A DNA stretch of 40,507 bases. Source: an uncultured Collinsella sp. (GTDB lineage Bacteria > Actinomycetota > Coriobacteriia > Coriobacteriales > Coriobacteriaceae). The position numbers were made by a program, and so were the translations under genes. The DNA lies in the NCBI GenBank assembly GCA_900542175.1, contig UQNC01000016.1:1-40507 (forward strand), in the 5' to 3' direction. The notes below the pieces were generated by a model, which had not been told where the DNA came from, did not search any database, and saw nothing but the letters and a program-made list of their open reading frames with translations. Shown here piece after piece: positions 16,501 through 24,244 of the stretch (the stretch's first letter is position 1; every line of letters begins with the position of its first letter).

Positions 16501-16677
16501 GGCAAATGCCAACCTGCTGGGCGCCGGGGCATTGAACTCCTGAACCTCGGGATCAAAGCCGTGGTTGCGGAAGATCTGAGCGATATCCTCGGCAGCCAAG
16601 CGCTCTTCTTCGCTGCATGCCGGCGTGATGCCGGTGTTCTGCAGCAGGTGGTTAATATAGTTCTGGGTGTTCGCCAT
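13531..16677 (-). CDS. Degenerate M28-like membrane peptidase with giant disordered insert
   Basis: 1048 residues. Residues 1-240 begin an M28 aminopeptidase fold: two or more hydrophobic segments (about 57-95), VVVVAHYDSPR with His138 and Asp140, two further hydrophobic segments (about 161-205), then SGAVCNKSSVAAML. An acidic Pro/Ala/Glu/Ser-rich low-complexity insert of about 650 residues follows (about 245-900). The fold resumes at about 903-1048 with VATGASDCDGAGM, INLESVG and DDLPHNVNPT (His1027). Compared with active M28 enzymes, the metal-bridging Asp is Cys222 and the Glu-Glu pair is Ser916-Asp917, so activity is doubtful. The ATG at 16677 has GGAG at 5 nt; an upstream extension is not supported. 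Function unknown. Confidence 0.8.
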   Translation of the reverse strand: MANTQNYINHLLQNTGITPACSEEERLAAEDIAQIFRNHGFDPEVQEFNAPAPSRLAFAVTGILAFAGALLMGIGGGIGLVGSLLAIVGAVLYVLERTGHPVVSRLGKTGVSQNVIAYHKASGPLASPRNRPVVVVAHYDSPRAELLAREPYASYRALIAKLLPVATVAPAAVAILRILPLPGALKVLLWIVAILASLVALASAANIISNRFVLPYTSGAVCNKSSVAAMLGVMDNVAPFQGENEFPDDVPFDTYFGEQKRRAEEMARAAAEYAAAQQQNDYGNTIEYEEPTYAEDEFGQPIAPDAQTEPEQGEAFDEQIEGFEGASADETLIGAIVPEDQNQAVQAEEFNDEVPTAEPAEEPVAAEPEPRLYRNAAGNIRFGSDAISALGMLPESCTLDYEEGEEPTFEPEPAPVVTASAPVVAVDDESAAVAAAVAEPEAVSAIDPAAGLDILAPAAPAQDVTDEPDDDYAEQPRRVSYESDTDFSAEIPAATPHADIASAFSSIGASASNFFKGALAKGRKFVDDFEGKRAAAREAAEQEAIAQQQAAEAARERAAQEFEQNEAMQSVPVDAAEATTSFEAQQHVDSTMSFDAAQFDSTITFEKQGTAIAEPLPVSDEQGDAADDDEPIDAAEIQDVAGHEPVEVNCDEGQYAAADQGDSTEVEQEEVPAVSEAPETDGSRPYSTQIFTMPIPSGSGATVADVAPTQDETVDSLMAQISSQASPRPQMNVPDPASAPSPAPSSSPLASVPDPSLPSMKQTNVASRTSLFDLPDPSAQVNDPFATAQGPEPTSAPVAPPMPVASGAQPIETISAPAPAAPKSRKRGLGGLFGRKKKNEQDSMSDWLGVEDDYDAKKSGRGIGSWDNFEDDNDGWKGGATSSDGASSEDMLSAVASMGDDELLGHDIWFVATGASDCDGAGMKAFLASHRDKLRGVFFINLESVGAGRLSVVTVEGEQQLLKGDRRIMNLVSKVCKSFHVDCGALEMPYAKTDAYAALEASRRALTIAGVDGMRLACARTEDDLPHNVNPTNIATVSEVVTEVIRRS

Positions 16678-16875
16678 GTGCGCTCCACATCCATAATCCG
16701 ACAAATAGGCCCAATGCATGCACATTAGAACCGTATATAGTCGAAAGTATACCCCGAGCGAGCGCAAACGACCGAATTCGGGCCATCTTAACGCCCCGAG
16801 CGGACAAGGATATAGCCTAATCTCCATATCGGACTAAAATCATGGCAGCAAACCACCTTCTCATGCGAGGACTCT

Positions 16876-17898
16876 ATGACGGCAAGCGACGCGACCGCGA
16901 CAATTAAAAAGGGGAATTCGGAGCCCAGTTTCGATAAAACGGCTCAGCGCATCCTCAATCTTTTCTTTGTACTCAACAGCTCCCCCGAACCGCTGCCGAC
17001 CGAGCAGATCGTCTTGGATTCTGACCTGGGATATGGCTCGGGCAATATCGACTCGGATAAGCGCAAGTTTCGGCGCGATCGTGACAAACTGCTCGAACGC
17101 GGCATCTTAATCAAGGAAGTTCGCCCCGCCGGCGCGCAGGAGACCGAGGAAAGCTCATGGACAATCGACCGCGAGCACACGTTTGCGGCAGGCGGCCTCA
17201 TCACCGCAGACGACGCCGATATCCTGCTCAACGCTATCGACCAGACAATAGCGGCCGGCTCATCCACTTTTGCCGCGCCGCTTGCCGATATTCGTTCCAA
17301 GATTGCCTACCTCACCGGCAGGACGACGGCGGACGAAGCACCGATCCGCCGCTCTCCCACCGTCGATGCGGTATGGAGCGCCTTTGCCGAGCGATGCGCG
17401 CTGCGATTTTTATATCAGAACGGACGCGGTGAGCAGAAAGAGCGTACCGTCTGCGGCTACGGCATGTTCGAGCGCGAGGGCGTTGCGTACTTCTGCGGCC
17501 TCGACAATGCCACCGACGACATCAGGACATTCCGCTGCGACCGTATCGTTCGCGCTTGGCGTCCTTCGAAGGCCTACGCCATCCCTGCAGACTTCAATCT
17601 CAACGACTACCTGTTCTTTGAATTCGATTTTGCCGACCGCCCGCCCGTTGCGGCTACGTTCTCGTTCGCCCCGCAGACGCAGATCGATATGATCAACGGC
17701 CTCACGCGCGGGCGAGGTGAGCTCGCACACACCGATTCGGGATGGACTTGGACCGTTGACGTGCGCGATCTTGAAGCCGCCGCCTCATTTTGCATGGCCC
17801 ACGCCATGGACGGCATGAGGCCCATGGCCCCCAAATCGCTCAAGCAGGCGTGGAACCACCTCATTGAAAGGACGGTGCACGAGCATGCCCGTGCGTAA
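16876..17898 (+). CDS. WYL-domain transcription regulator, first of a pair
   Basis: 340 residues. An N-terminal winged-helix region (about 20-100, with DSDKRKFRRDRDKLLERGI) resembles WYL-family regulators of the PafB type. A WYL domain follows (about 165-235), with AVWSAFAERCALRFLYQN and FRCDRIVRAW, then a C-terminal WCX-like extension. WYL proteins bind DNA and sense nucleic-acid or nucleotide ligands; some control DNA-damage genes. It overlaps the next regulator gene by 14 nt, so the two probably act as a complex. No Pup-proteasome genes are nearby. Start ATG with AGGA; divergent from the M28-like gene. Confidence 0.88.
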   Translation: MTASDATATIKKGNSEPSFDKTAQRILNLFFVLNSSPEPLPTEQIVLDSDLGYGSGNIDSDKRKFRRDRDKLLERGILIKEVRPAGAQETEESSWTIDREHTFAAGGLITADDADILLNAIDQTIAAGSSTFAAPLADIRSKIAYLTGRTTADEAPIRRSPTVDAVWSAFAERCALRFLYQNGRGEQKERTVCGYGMFEREGVAYFCGLDNATDDIRTFRCDRIVRAWRPSKAYAIPADFNLNDYLFFEFDFADRPPVAATFSFAPQTQIDMINGLTRGRGELAHTDSGWTWTVDVRDLEAAASFCMAHAMDGMRPMAPKSLKQAWNHLIERTVHEHARA

Positions 17899-18802
17899 AC
17901 TCACCAGCGAGCAGAGGCTCTCGCGCGCCATCGACATCATGGAGGCCCTCTACGCCGCCGACGAGAGCGGCATGACACGAACCGAGATTTGCAGTCGCTT
18001 TGACATCACGGGGGCGTCGCTCGACGAGATTCTCGAGATCGTCTCGACGCTCGCGGACCGAGAATCGGGTGCGCGTATCATCTGCGAATGCCACGGCGAG
18101 CGCGTGGTCCTCACCGGTGACGCCGGGCGTGTACTACCGCTGCGCCTGAGTGCCGCCGAGGGCGCTGTGCTCAACCACGAACTTGAATCGTTGGGGATCG
18201 AGCCCCAGGCGGCGGCTCGAATTCGACATGCTCTTCTACCCGAAGAGCTCGGCTATAACCAGCACGTCTTTGACACCGTCAACCACGGGTCGCACTGGCA
18301 GCAGCTGAGCTGCGCCATTCAGGACGGCGTTCGCTGTCGTATCTCGTATCGCTCGATGGACGATGCGCGGCCACGCGAGCGTCTGGTCGACCCCTTGCGC
18401 ATTACAGCAAACGGCGACCAAACATATCTGATTGCCTGGGACATCGCGGTCGATGAGCAGCGCACCTATCGCATGGATAAAATCGAGGGACTCGCCTTGA
18501 CGGAAGACTCCGTCGTGCCTCACGCACCGGACGTTGCATCCCTCCACGATTCCCTTGCCCGGACGCAGCGTAGCGCAAAGCTCTTGATGCCATTCGATAT
18601 GGCGGAGCATCTGGACTGGGCCGGCATCACCCTCATCGAGCGCAGCGGGACAGACATGGCAACGGTAACCGTGCATTACGGCTCCGAGCGTTGGCTGCTG
18701 AGCCAGATAATCGCAGCGGGCGGAGCCATCCGCATCTTGGATGACCCCGCCCTGTCAAAGCGTCTGTGCGATATGGCAAAAACCCTCGTCTGTCCGCTTT
18801 AG
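17885..18802 (+). CDS. WYL-domain transcription regulator, second of a pair
   Basis: 305 residues. A helix-turn-helix near the N-terminus (about 9-60, LSRAIDIMEALYAADESGMTR) precedes a WYL domain (about 145-210, with QQLSCAIQDGVRCRISYRS and YRMDKIEGL) and a WCX-like C-terminus. It resembles PafC. The ATG lies inside the end of the preceding WYL gene, a 14-nt overlap that implies coupled translation and a heteromeric partnership. Its stop overlaps the stop of the convergent helicase gene (18799-18802). No specific target is visible. Confidence 0.88.
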   Translation: MPVRKLTSEQRLSRAIDIMEALYAADESGMTRTEICSRFDITGASLDEILEIVSTLADRESGARIICECHGERVVLTGDAGRVLPLRLSAAEGAVLNHELESLGIEPQAAARIRHALLPEELGYNQHVFDTVNHGSHWQQLSCAIQDGVRCRISYRSMDDARPRERLVDPLRITANGDQTYLIAWDIAVDEQRTYRMDKIEGLALTEDSVVPHAPDVASLHDSLARTQRSAKLLMPFDMAEHLDWAGITLIERSGTDMATVTVHYGSERWLLSQIIAAGGAIRILDDPALSKRLCDMAKTLVCPL

Positions 18803-21693
18803 CGCCGCCGCTCGTGGCGTGCACGCCACAGCTGTAGATAGTGCCCGATCTGCGCCGATTCGATGCGCTGGTAGGAGCTCGTGGGCAGCGACGTTAAGAA
18901 CTTCTTGCCATAGCCCCTCGTCACCAGGCGAGGATCCGCCAAGATCAGCACACCGCTATCGGTCGACGAGCGAATCAAACGCCCCGCGGCCTGCTTAACC
19001 TCGAGCACCGCCTCGGGCAGCGAATAGCGCGCCCATGCGCGGTCTTCGCGCAGGTTGCGCTCGCACGAGAGCGGGTCCGTGGGGCTTGAGAACGGCAACT
19101 TGGGAATGATGACGCAGCGCAGCGTCTCGCCGCTGGCATCAAACCCCTCCCAGAAGGCCTTGAGCGCAAAAAGCGACGAGGTCGGTTCGTTGATAAACCG
19201 GTCGCGCAGGCGACGAGGAGATGAGTTGCGCTGCTGGCAGTTGAGCTCCAGACCCGCACGGGCCATCTTGGGCTCAACGCGGGCGTATAGGTCCTCCATG
19301 TCGCGCCGATTGGTGAACAACGTGAGCACCGATCCGCCCATGGCAAGATGGGCGTCGACCAGTACGCGCTCGAGCGCCGTAAGATAGCTCTCACGATCGC
19401 GCGGATCGGGGATATCGCCCGCAACGACTACAGCCATGTTCGAATCGAAGTCGTAGCTCGAATCCAAGTGCAGCGATGACGACGTTGAAGCACCGATGCG
19501 ATCAAGGCCGACCGCATGGTTAAAGTGCTCAAAGCTTTTGGACACCGTCATGGTCGCCGAGGCAAAGATAGCCGTGTGAACCTCGGGTAGCCACTCGGTT
19601 GCCAAGGCCTCGCCAATGTCGATGCGCTCTGCGGTCATCGACTCTCCGCCGGCACGAAGTCTGCGATTGACCTGCAGCGAATACACGTAGTGTTCATCGG
19701 TGCCATCAATGATGAGTTTGAGGTTCTCGGCCAGCTCGTGCAGGCGGCGCGAGATATCACCCAGGTCGACAACAACCTCGGGCTTGTCGGCGGCGACGGC
19801 TTGCACCAGCGCGTCGACGCTCTTGTCAGCTTGTTCCAATGCGTCGATGCCAGTGTAGGCCGACTGTAAGAAATCATGCCAGTCGTCTGATTCGCGCAGC
19901 TCGGGGCCAATCCATAGATTGGCATTGTCATAACCCCCACGCGCACGGCGGCCGAGCTCGCGAACGCCATCGAACACGTCGGCGATTGCCATGCTCGCGC
20001 GGGCAACCGTCGACGTCGCCTTGGCAGTAAGGCCCAGATAGAGCGTAGAGCCCTCGGAGGTTGCCAAATCACGGGAAACCTGGCTTAGTGCGCCGGTGCT
20101 CGAGCCACCCAGGCGCTCGAACAGGACGCGTGATTCGTCCGCCGACACCACGCGCGCCCACTGGCGGCGCGCCTCGCGCTCGATGGAATGGGCCTCGTCG
20201 ATTACCCAATGACGAATCGGAGGTAAAATCCTGCCCTCGGCCGCGACATTGCGGAACAGCAGGGAATGGTTGGTGACCACCACATCGGCATGCGCCGCAC
20301 GACGGCGAGCGCCGTGGACCAAACATTTATCAGGGAAAAACGGGCAGAGGCGGCGAGCACACTCGCGCGAGGCCGTCGTAAAGTCGGGGCGGTTGACGCT
20401 GCGCCACCGAATGCCGAGCGAGTCGAGGTCGCCATCGGCCGATTGGCAGACGTACGCCATAATGACCGCGACCGCCGTGAGCGTATCCGCCGGATCGCGC
20501 TTGGTGGTAATCTCGACCTGGCCGCGGCTCATGCGCTCAAGCTTGCGCAGGCACGGATAGTGGTCATACCCCTTGAGAGCGCAAAACGACAGACCACCGT
20601 TCAGTTGCTCGGCAAGTTTTGGCAGCTCATGGTACATGAGCTGGTCGGCAAGATTGTTCGATTTGGTCGCAATACCAACCGTGATGTTGTTACGGCGTGC
20701 TGCCTCGGCAAAAGGCACCAGATAGGCCATCGATTTGCCGACGCCTGTGCCTGCCTCAATTACTCGATGAGTGCCCGTGACCAGCGCATCGCGGACCTCG
20801 AGCGCCATCGCGATCTGCTCATCACGCGGCTCGTAGGTGGGATACATGCGATTGACCAGGCCACCTGGCGCATAGTCTGCCTCAATCTCCTCACGACTCG
20901 GCATCTTGAGTACCGGCAGTTCATCGGCGTCCACCCGATCGTCGGCGCGATCGGCCTTGAGAACGTCAGCACGAGCGGCGCTGAGAGAGAAGATAGAACC
21001 AGGGTTCTGCCCTGCCAAGAACGAGAAGATAGGGCGATAGGACCAAGGCACGTCCGGATGCATGTCGGCTAGGCGCGCCATGAGGCCCTGGGGCAAGTCG
21101 GTGAGCGCCACGAGCAACACGCGCCATACGCCACACAGGGCGTCGACGTCGGCATTGGCACGGTGTGACACCGAGTCACAGCCAAACAGATCGGCCATAA
21201 AAGACAGCTTGTGCGAGGCCAAGCGCGGAAGCGCGATGCGCGACAGCGCCAGCGAATCGATCCAAATATCGCTCACGTTGACGCCGCCTTTGACCGACTC
21301 GATAAACGAGCGGTCGAACGTGGCGTTGTGTGCGATCACCGGGCAGCCACCGACAAAATCGGCGAGAGCGGCGACGGCCTCAACCGCCGACGGGGCATCT
21401 GCAACATCGGCATTTGTAATGCTCGTGAGCTCGGTAATCTCGGCGGGAATCAGCTGCCTGGGATGCACGAAGGTATCGAAGCGGTCGATGACCTCGCGGC
21501 CCGAAAGACGGGCCGCCGAGATCTCGATCAGCTCGTTGTCCTGCACCGAAAGACCCGTGGTCTCGGTATCGAGGATAATCACATCTTCCTCGATAAGGCC
21601 GAAGGACTGCGTTTTGGCGCGGTCGGCAAGCGTGGCATAGGAGTCGATGACAAACTGCGGCGTTCCTGACGAAACCGCGTCCTCGATTAGCAT
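18799..21693 (-). CDS. DnaQ-like exonuclease fused to DinG-type helicase
   Basis: 964 residues. The N-terminal DEDDh 3'-5' exonuclease domain (about 35-200) shows DTETTG, HNATFDRSF and HRANADVDAL. The C-terminal DinG/XPD superfamily-2 helicase has Walker A EAGTGVGKS, a DEAH box (DEAHS), motif VI QAAGRLIRSS, and four Cys (YPC, REC, RLC, DKC) placed like an iron-sulfur cluster. The layout matches the exonuclease-DinG fusions known in Gram-positive bacteria; a role in DNA repair or R-loop/recombination clean-up is likely. The ATG overlaps the end of the ligase gene by 7 nt (ATGCTAA), so the two are co-transcribed. The stop overlaps the convergent WYL gene. Confidence 0.93.
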   Translation of the reverse strand: MLIEDAVSSGTPQFVIDSYATLADRAKTQSFGLIEEDVIILDTETTGLSVQDNELIEISAARLSGREVIDRFDTFVHPRQLIPAEITELTSITNADVADAPSAVEAVAALADFVGGCPVIAHNATFDRSFIESVKGGVNVSDIWIDSLALSRIALPRLASHKLSFMADLFGCDSVSHRANADVDALCGVWRVLLVALTDLPQGLMARLADMHPDVPWSYRPIFSFLAGQNPGSIFSLSAARADVLKADRADDRVDADELPVLKMPSREEIEADYAPGGLVNRMYPTYEPRDEQIAMALEVRDALVTGTHRVIEAGTGVGKSMAYLVPFAEAARRNNITVGIATKSNNLADQLMYHELPKLAEQLNGGLSFCALKGYDHYPCLRKLERMSRGQVEITTKRDPADTLTAVAVIMAYVCQSADGDLDSLGIRWRSVNRPDFTTASRECARRLCPFFPDKCLVHGARRRAAHADVVVTNHSLLFRNVAAEGRILPPIRHWVIDEAHSIEREARRQWARVVSADESRVLFERLGGSSTGALSQVSRDLATSEGSTLYLGLTAKATSTVARASMAIADVFDGVRELGRRARGGYDNANLWIGPELRESDDWHDFLQSAYTGIDALEQADKSVDALVQAVAADKPEVVVDLGDISRRLHELAENLKLIIDGTDEHYVYSLQVNRRLRAGGESMTAERIDIGEALATEWLPEVHTAIFASATMTVSKSFEHFNHAVGLDRIGASTSSSLHLDSSYDFDSNMAVVVAGDIPDPRDRESYLTALERVLVDAHLAMGGSVLTLFTNRRDMEDLYARVEPKMARAGLELNCQQRNSSPRRLRDRFINEPTSSLFALKAFWEGFDASGETLRCVIIPKLPFSSPTDPLSCERNLREDRAWARYSLPEAVLEVKQAAGRLIRSSTDSGVLILADPRLVTRGYGKKFLTSLPTSSYQRIESAQIGHYLQLWRARHERRR

Positions 21694-22652
21694 GCAATGC
21701 CCGCTCGACGAAGGCCCATACGGATCAGGCTGTCACAGACCTGCGGGAACGTCATGTCGTCGGTGTGGCGGATCTCATCCGGATACAGCGACGTATCGGT
21801 CATGCCGGGAATGGTATTGGTCTCGAGGATAACGGGGCCGTCCTCGCTCACAATAAAGTCGCTGCGCGAGATACCCAGGCAACCGAGGGCCTTGTGAGCG
21901 GCACAGGCAAGTTCCTGAGCGCGAGCGTAATTCTCGGTTGAAATCTGCGCCGGAATGCGATGGATATCCGTAGGGTCGACATACTTCACGTCCAGATCGT
22001 AGAACTCGCAGTCCTCGGGCTTACGAATCTCGACAACCGGCAGGGCGCGCACGTCATCTTCGCCGTATACGCCGACGGTGATCTCGGTACCCTCGATGCA
22101 CTTCTCGACCAGCACTTTGTCGCCATACTCAAACGCCTTGGCGATTGCCGCGGGCAGCTCGGAGGGCTCATGGACCAGGGAAATGCCATAGCTGGAACCG
22201 TTGACGGCCGGCTTCACAAAGCAACGCTCGCCACAAACCTCGACGATATGATCGATATCGACTTTATCGCCCACCTCGAGCGCGAGGCCGGGGGCAATGG
22301 GAATGCCCGCCTTGGCGTACAGGAGCTTAGAGACCTCCTTGTCGGCACCGCAGGCGCTGGCAAGCACGCCCGAGGCCGTGTAGGGGATACCCAGGGTCTC
22401 CATGGCACCCTGCATGGCGCCATCCTCACCGCCGGCGCCGTGCATGGCGATAAATGCCACATCGAATCCGCCGGTCGCCATGGTTACCATAAAGTCATCA
22501 GCGGCCGTGTCAAGCAGCTCCACCGAGGTGTAGCCGGCTTCCTTCAGCGCCACCACAACGTTCTTTCCCGAATCGAGCGAGATCTCGCGCTCGGCGGAAT
22601 GACCGCCCGCCAAGACCGCTACGTGCATGTTCTCTAGGCTTTTACCCGGCAT
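21687..22652 (-). CDS. ddl: D-alanine--D-alanine ligase
   Basis: ATP-grasp enzyme that makes D-Ala-D-Ala for peptidoglycan precursors. 321 residues. The glycine-rich GGHSAEREISLDSG carries the N-terminal Glu, MHGAGGEDGAMQG is the family block, NGSSYGIS the Ser loop, and FYDLDVKY the omega loop. The C-terminal ETNTIPGMTDTSL motif binds Mg and ATP. The Lys-Tyr of the omega loop, diagnostic of D-Ala rather than D-lactate use, is present. The ATG at 22652 has GAGGAG. The helicase gene overlaps downstream. Confidence 0.95.
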   Translation of the reverse strand: MPGKSLENMHVAVLAGGHSAEREISLDSGKNVVVALKEAGYTSVELLDTAADDFMVTMATGGFDVAFIAMHGAGGEDGAMQGAMETLGIPYTASGVLASACGADKEVSKLLYAKAGIPIAPGLALEVGDKVDIDHIVEVCGERCFVKPAVNGSSYGISLVHEPSELPAAIAKAFEYGDKVLVEKCIEGTEITVGVYGEDDVRALPVVEIRKPEDCEFYDLDVKYVDPTDIHRIPAQISTENYARAQELACAAHKALGCLGISRSDFIVSEDGPVILETNTIPGMTDTSLYPDEIRHTDDMTFPQVCDSLIRMGLRRAGIAC

Positions 22653-22737
22653 GGGCAGACTCCTCCTCTATAATTTCTGCAGCTGATACCATATTGTAGC
22701 GATACCCTCTACGTTTCCCCAAAATCGAAAGGCTTCC

Positions 22738-23790
22738 ATGAATCCCAGGACTAAATCTCAGGACATTCGCGACTTGAGCCAAAACGATATTCGCGAGCTC
22801 GTGGCCGAACTTGGCCAGCCCGCCTTCCGCGCGAAGCAGCTCATCGAATGGGTCTTTGAGAAGAACGTTTGTTCGTTTGACGATATGACCAACCTTCCCA
22901 AGGCTTTCCGCGAGCAGCTTAAAGAGGCGTTTGCCTTTGATACGCCGACTGAACTCACCAAGCAGGTTTCTAAAGATGGCTCTCGCAAGTATCTGCTCGA
23001 GTACCACGACGGCATTTCCGTTGAAACTGTCGGTATGCCCCGTCGTAACAAGCTTTCCGTCTGCGTTTCCACCCAGGCAGGCTGCGGCATGGGCTGTGCC
23101 TTTTGCGCTACCGGTCTCAACGGCCTCAAGCGCTCTCTGACTGCTCAAGAGATCGTCGACCAGGTGCTTCATGTATCCAACGACTTTGGCGAGCGTGCCA
23201 CAAGCGTTGTCTTCATGGGCCAGGGCGAGCCGTTTGCCAACTACGACGAGGTTCTCAAGGCATTGCGTATCCTCAACGACCCCGATGGCATCGGTATCGG
23301 CGCTCGTCACCTCACCGTCTCTACCAGCGGCGTTATTCCCGGTATTCGCAAATTTGCCGATATTCCCGAGCAGTTCACGCTTGCCGTTTCCCTGCATTCC
23401 GCCATCCAATCGACGCGCAATAAGCTCATGCCCGGTGTTAAGAAGTACACGCTGCTTCGCCTTCACGAGGCGCTTCAGCTCTACACCGAGAAGACTGGCC
23501 GCCGCCCGACCTATGAGTATGCCATGATCGAAGGCATCAACGATACGAATCCCGAGATGCAGGCACTCTGCGACTTCTGCGAGGGAACGCTGTGCCACGT
23601 TAACCTGATTCAACTTAACGACATCGAGGGCAGCCCGCTCAAGCCGTCGCCGATTCATAAGGTTGAGGATCTTCAGCGTCGTCTTGAGTCCCGTGGCATC
23701 GAGACCACGATTCGTAACTCCCGTGGTAACGATATTGACGCCGCTTGCGGACAGCTGAAACAGCGCTTTAAAGTTCAGAAGAACGCATAG
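22738..23790 (+). CDS. rlmN: 23S rRNA (adenine2503-C2)/tRNA (A37) methyltransferase
   Basis: Radical-SAM methyltransferase that adds a C2-methyl to A2503 of 23S rRNA and A37 of some tRNAs. 350 residues. The cluster motif CGMGCAFC (CxxxCxxC) follows AGCGM, then FMGQGEP and SLHSA. A late Cys in DAACGQL is the methyl-carrying Cys, and the other conserved Cys is in the N-terminal half of the fold. It is divergent from ddl, with an AAAGG site before the ATG. Codons appear richer in T-ending forms than in its neighbours, which may reflect high expression. It faces the leftward fork head-on. Confidence 0.96.
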   Translation: MNPRTKSQDIRDLSQNDIRELVAELGQPAFRAKQLIEWVFEKNVCSFDDMTNLPKAFREQLKEAFAFDTPTELTKQVSKDGSRKYLLEYHDGISVETVGMPRRNKLSVCVSTQAGCGMGCAFCATGLNGLKRSLTAQEIVDQVLHVSNDFGERATSVVFMGQGEPFANYDEVLKALRILNDPDGIGIGARHLTVSTSGVIPGIRKFADIPEQFTLAVSLHSAIQSTRNKLMPGVKKYTLLRLHEALQLYTEKTGRRPTYEYAMIEGINDTNPEMQALCDFCEGTLCHVNLIQLNDIEGSPLKPSPIHKVEDLQRRLESRGIETTIRNSRGNDIDAACGQLKQRFKVQKNA

Positions 23791-23808
23791 GGGAGTCGCA
23801 CACCAAAA

Positions 23809-23824
23809 CGTTTCATGTGAAACA
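23809..23824. promoter_or_regulatory. Degenerate parS-like site
   Basis: CGTTTCATGTGAAACA differs at two positions from the parS consensus found at 25972-26065 and keeps the palindromic arms. It lies between the rlmN stop and the rlmN terminator, about 2.2 kb from the parS cluster. Confidence 0.65.
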
Positions 23825-23827
23825 TCG

Positions 23828-23869
23828 AACGGCCCCGGTTGCAGGATATGCAACCGGGGCCGTTTCATT
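23828..23869 (+). terminator. rlmN terminator
   Basis: AACGGCCCCGGTTGC and GCAACCGGGGCCGTT form a 15-bp stem with a 7-nt loop, followed by a short T-run. It ends the rlmN transcript. Confidence 0.85.
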
Positions 23870-23924
23870 TATTGACCTCAATTTTGGAGCAGCTGCTACC
23901 TTTCCCATTTTTTACGGACAAAAT

Positions 23925-23962
23925 AAGGGGCCCTTGTCTCATGAATCAGACAAGGGCCCCTT
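23925..23962 (-). terminator. Terminator of the parA-parB-small-protein operon
   Basis: AAGGGGCCCTTGTCT and AGACAAGGGCCCCTT form a 15-bp stem with an 8-nt loop. On the minus strand TTATTTT follows. It lies 27 nt after the small-protein stop. Confidence 0.85.
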
Positions 23963-23981
23963 AAAATATGCAGGGTAATTG

Positions 23982-23993
23982 TTAGGTACCTAA
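23982..23993. repeat. 12-bp palindrome TTAGGTACCTAA, copy 1
   Basis: A perfect palindrome, preceded by G as in copy 2 at 27486-27497. It overlaps the stop codon of the small membrane-protein gene. The meaning is unknown: possibly a regulator-binding site or the relic of a rearrangement. Confidence 0.6.
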
Positions 23994-24244
23994 TAGCCTA
24001 CATTTTCCCATTGGTTGCTAACCCAACCTTGATTAATCTTAGGATTTTTCGTTACCTGAGCAGTGCGCATGGCAACATCTTCTGTCATAACATCCATTTT
24101 CTTCTTGGACGTATCAACGATATCTTGCGCGCCACGAAGCAAACGACCTCGAAGTTCATCGTCTGTCGCGATCTTATAGCCAGCAAAGGCACCAGCAGCG
24201 ATAGTCGTCGCCAATGCAATCGCAGTAAAAATCTTATTCCTCAT
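23990..24244 (-). CDS. Small single-span membrane protein downstream of parB
   Basis: 84 residues. One N-terminal hydrophobic helix (KIFTAIALATTIAAGAFAGYKIA) is followed by an amphipathic helical region (DDELRGRLLRGAQDIVDTSKKK), a layout like YtxH-type small proteins; the family is not confirmed. The ATG at 24244 has AAGGGGG and overlaps the parB end by 11 nt, so it is translated with parB. The last codon region overlaps the palindrome TTAGGTACCTAA. Function unknown; the tight coupling hints at a link with chromosome segregation or simple operon membership. Confidence 0.7.
   Translation of the reverse strand: MRNKIFTAIALATTIAAGAFAGYKIATDDELRGRLLRGAQDIVDTSKKKMDVMTEDVAMRTAQVTKNPKINQGWVSNQWENVGY

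Noticed and set aside
13486..16728. 1080-codon plus-strand reading frame opposite the M28-like gene
   Set aside because: It mirrors the real gene: the minus-strand product has a ribosome-binding site, membrane segments and family motifs, while this frame is a low-complexity shadow caused by biased codons.
22642..23868. 408-codon minus-strand frame opposite rlmN
   Set aside because: rlmN has all radical-SAM motifs on the plus strand; this is its shadow.
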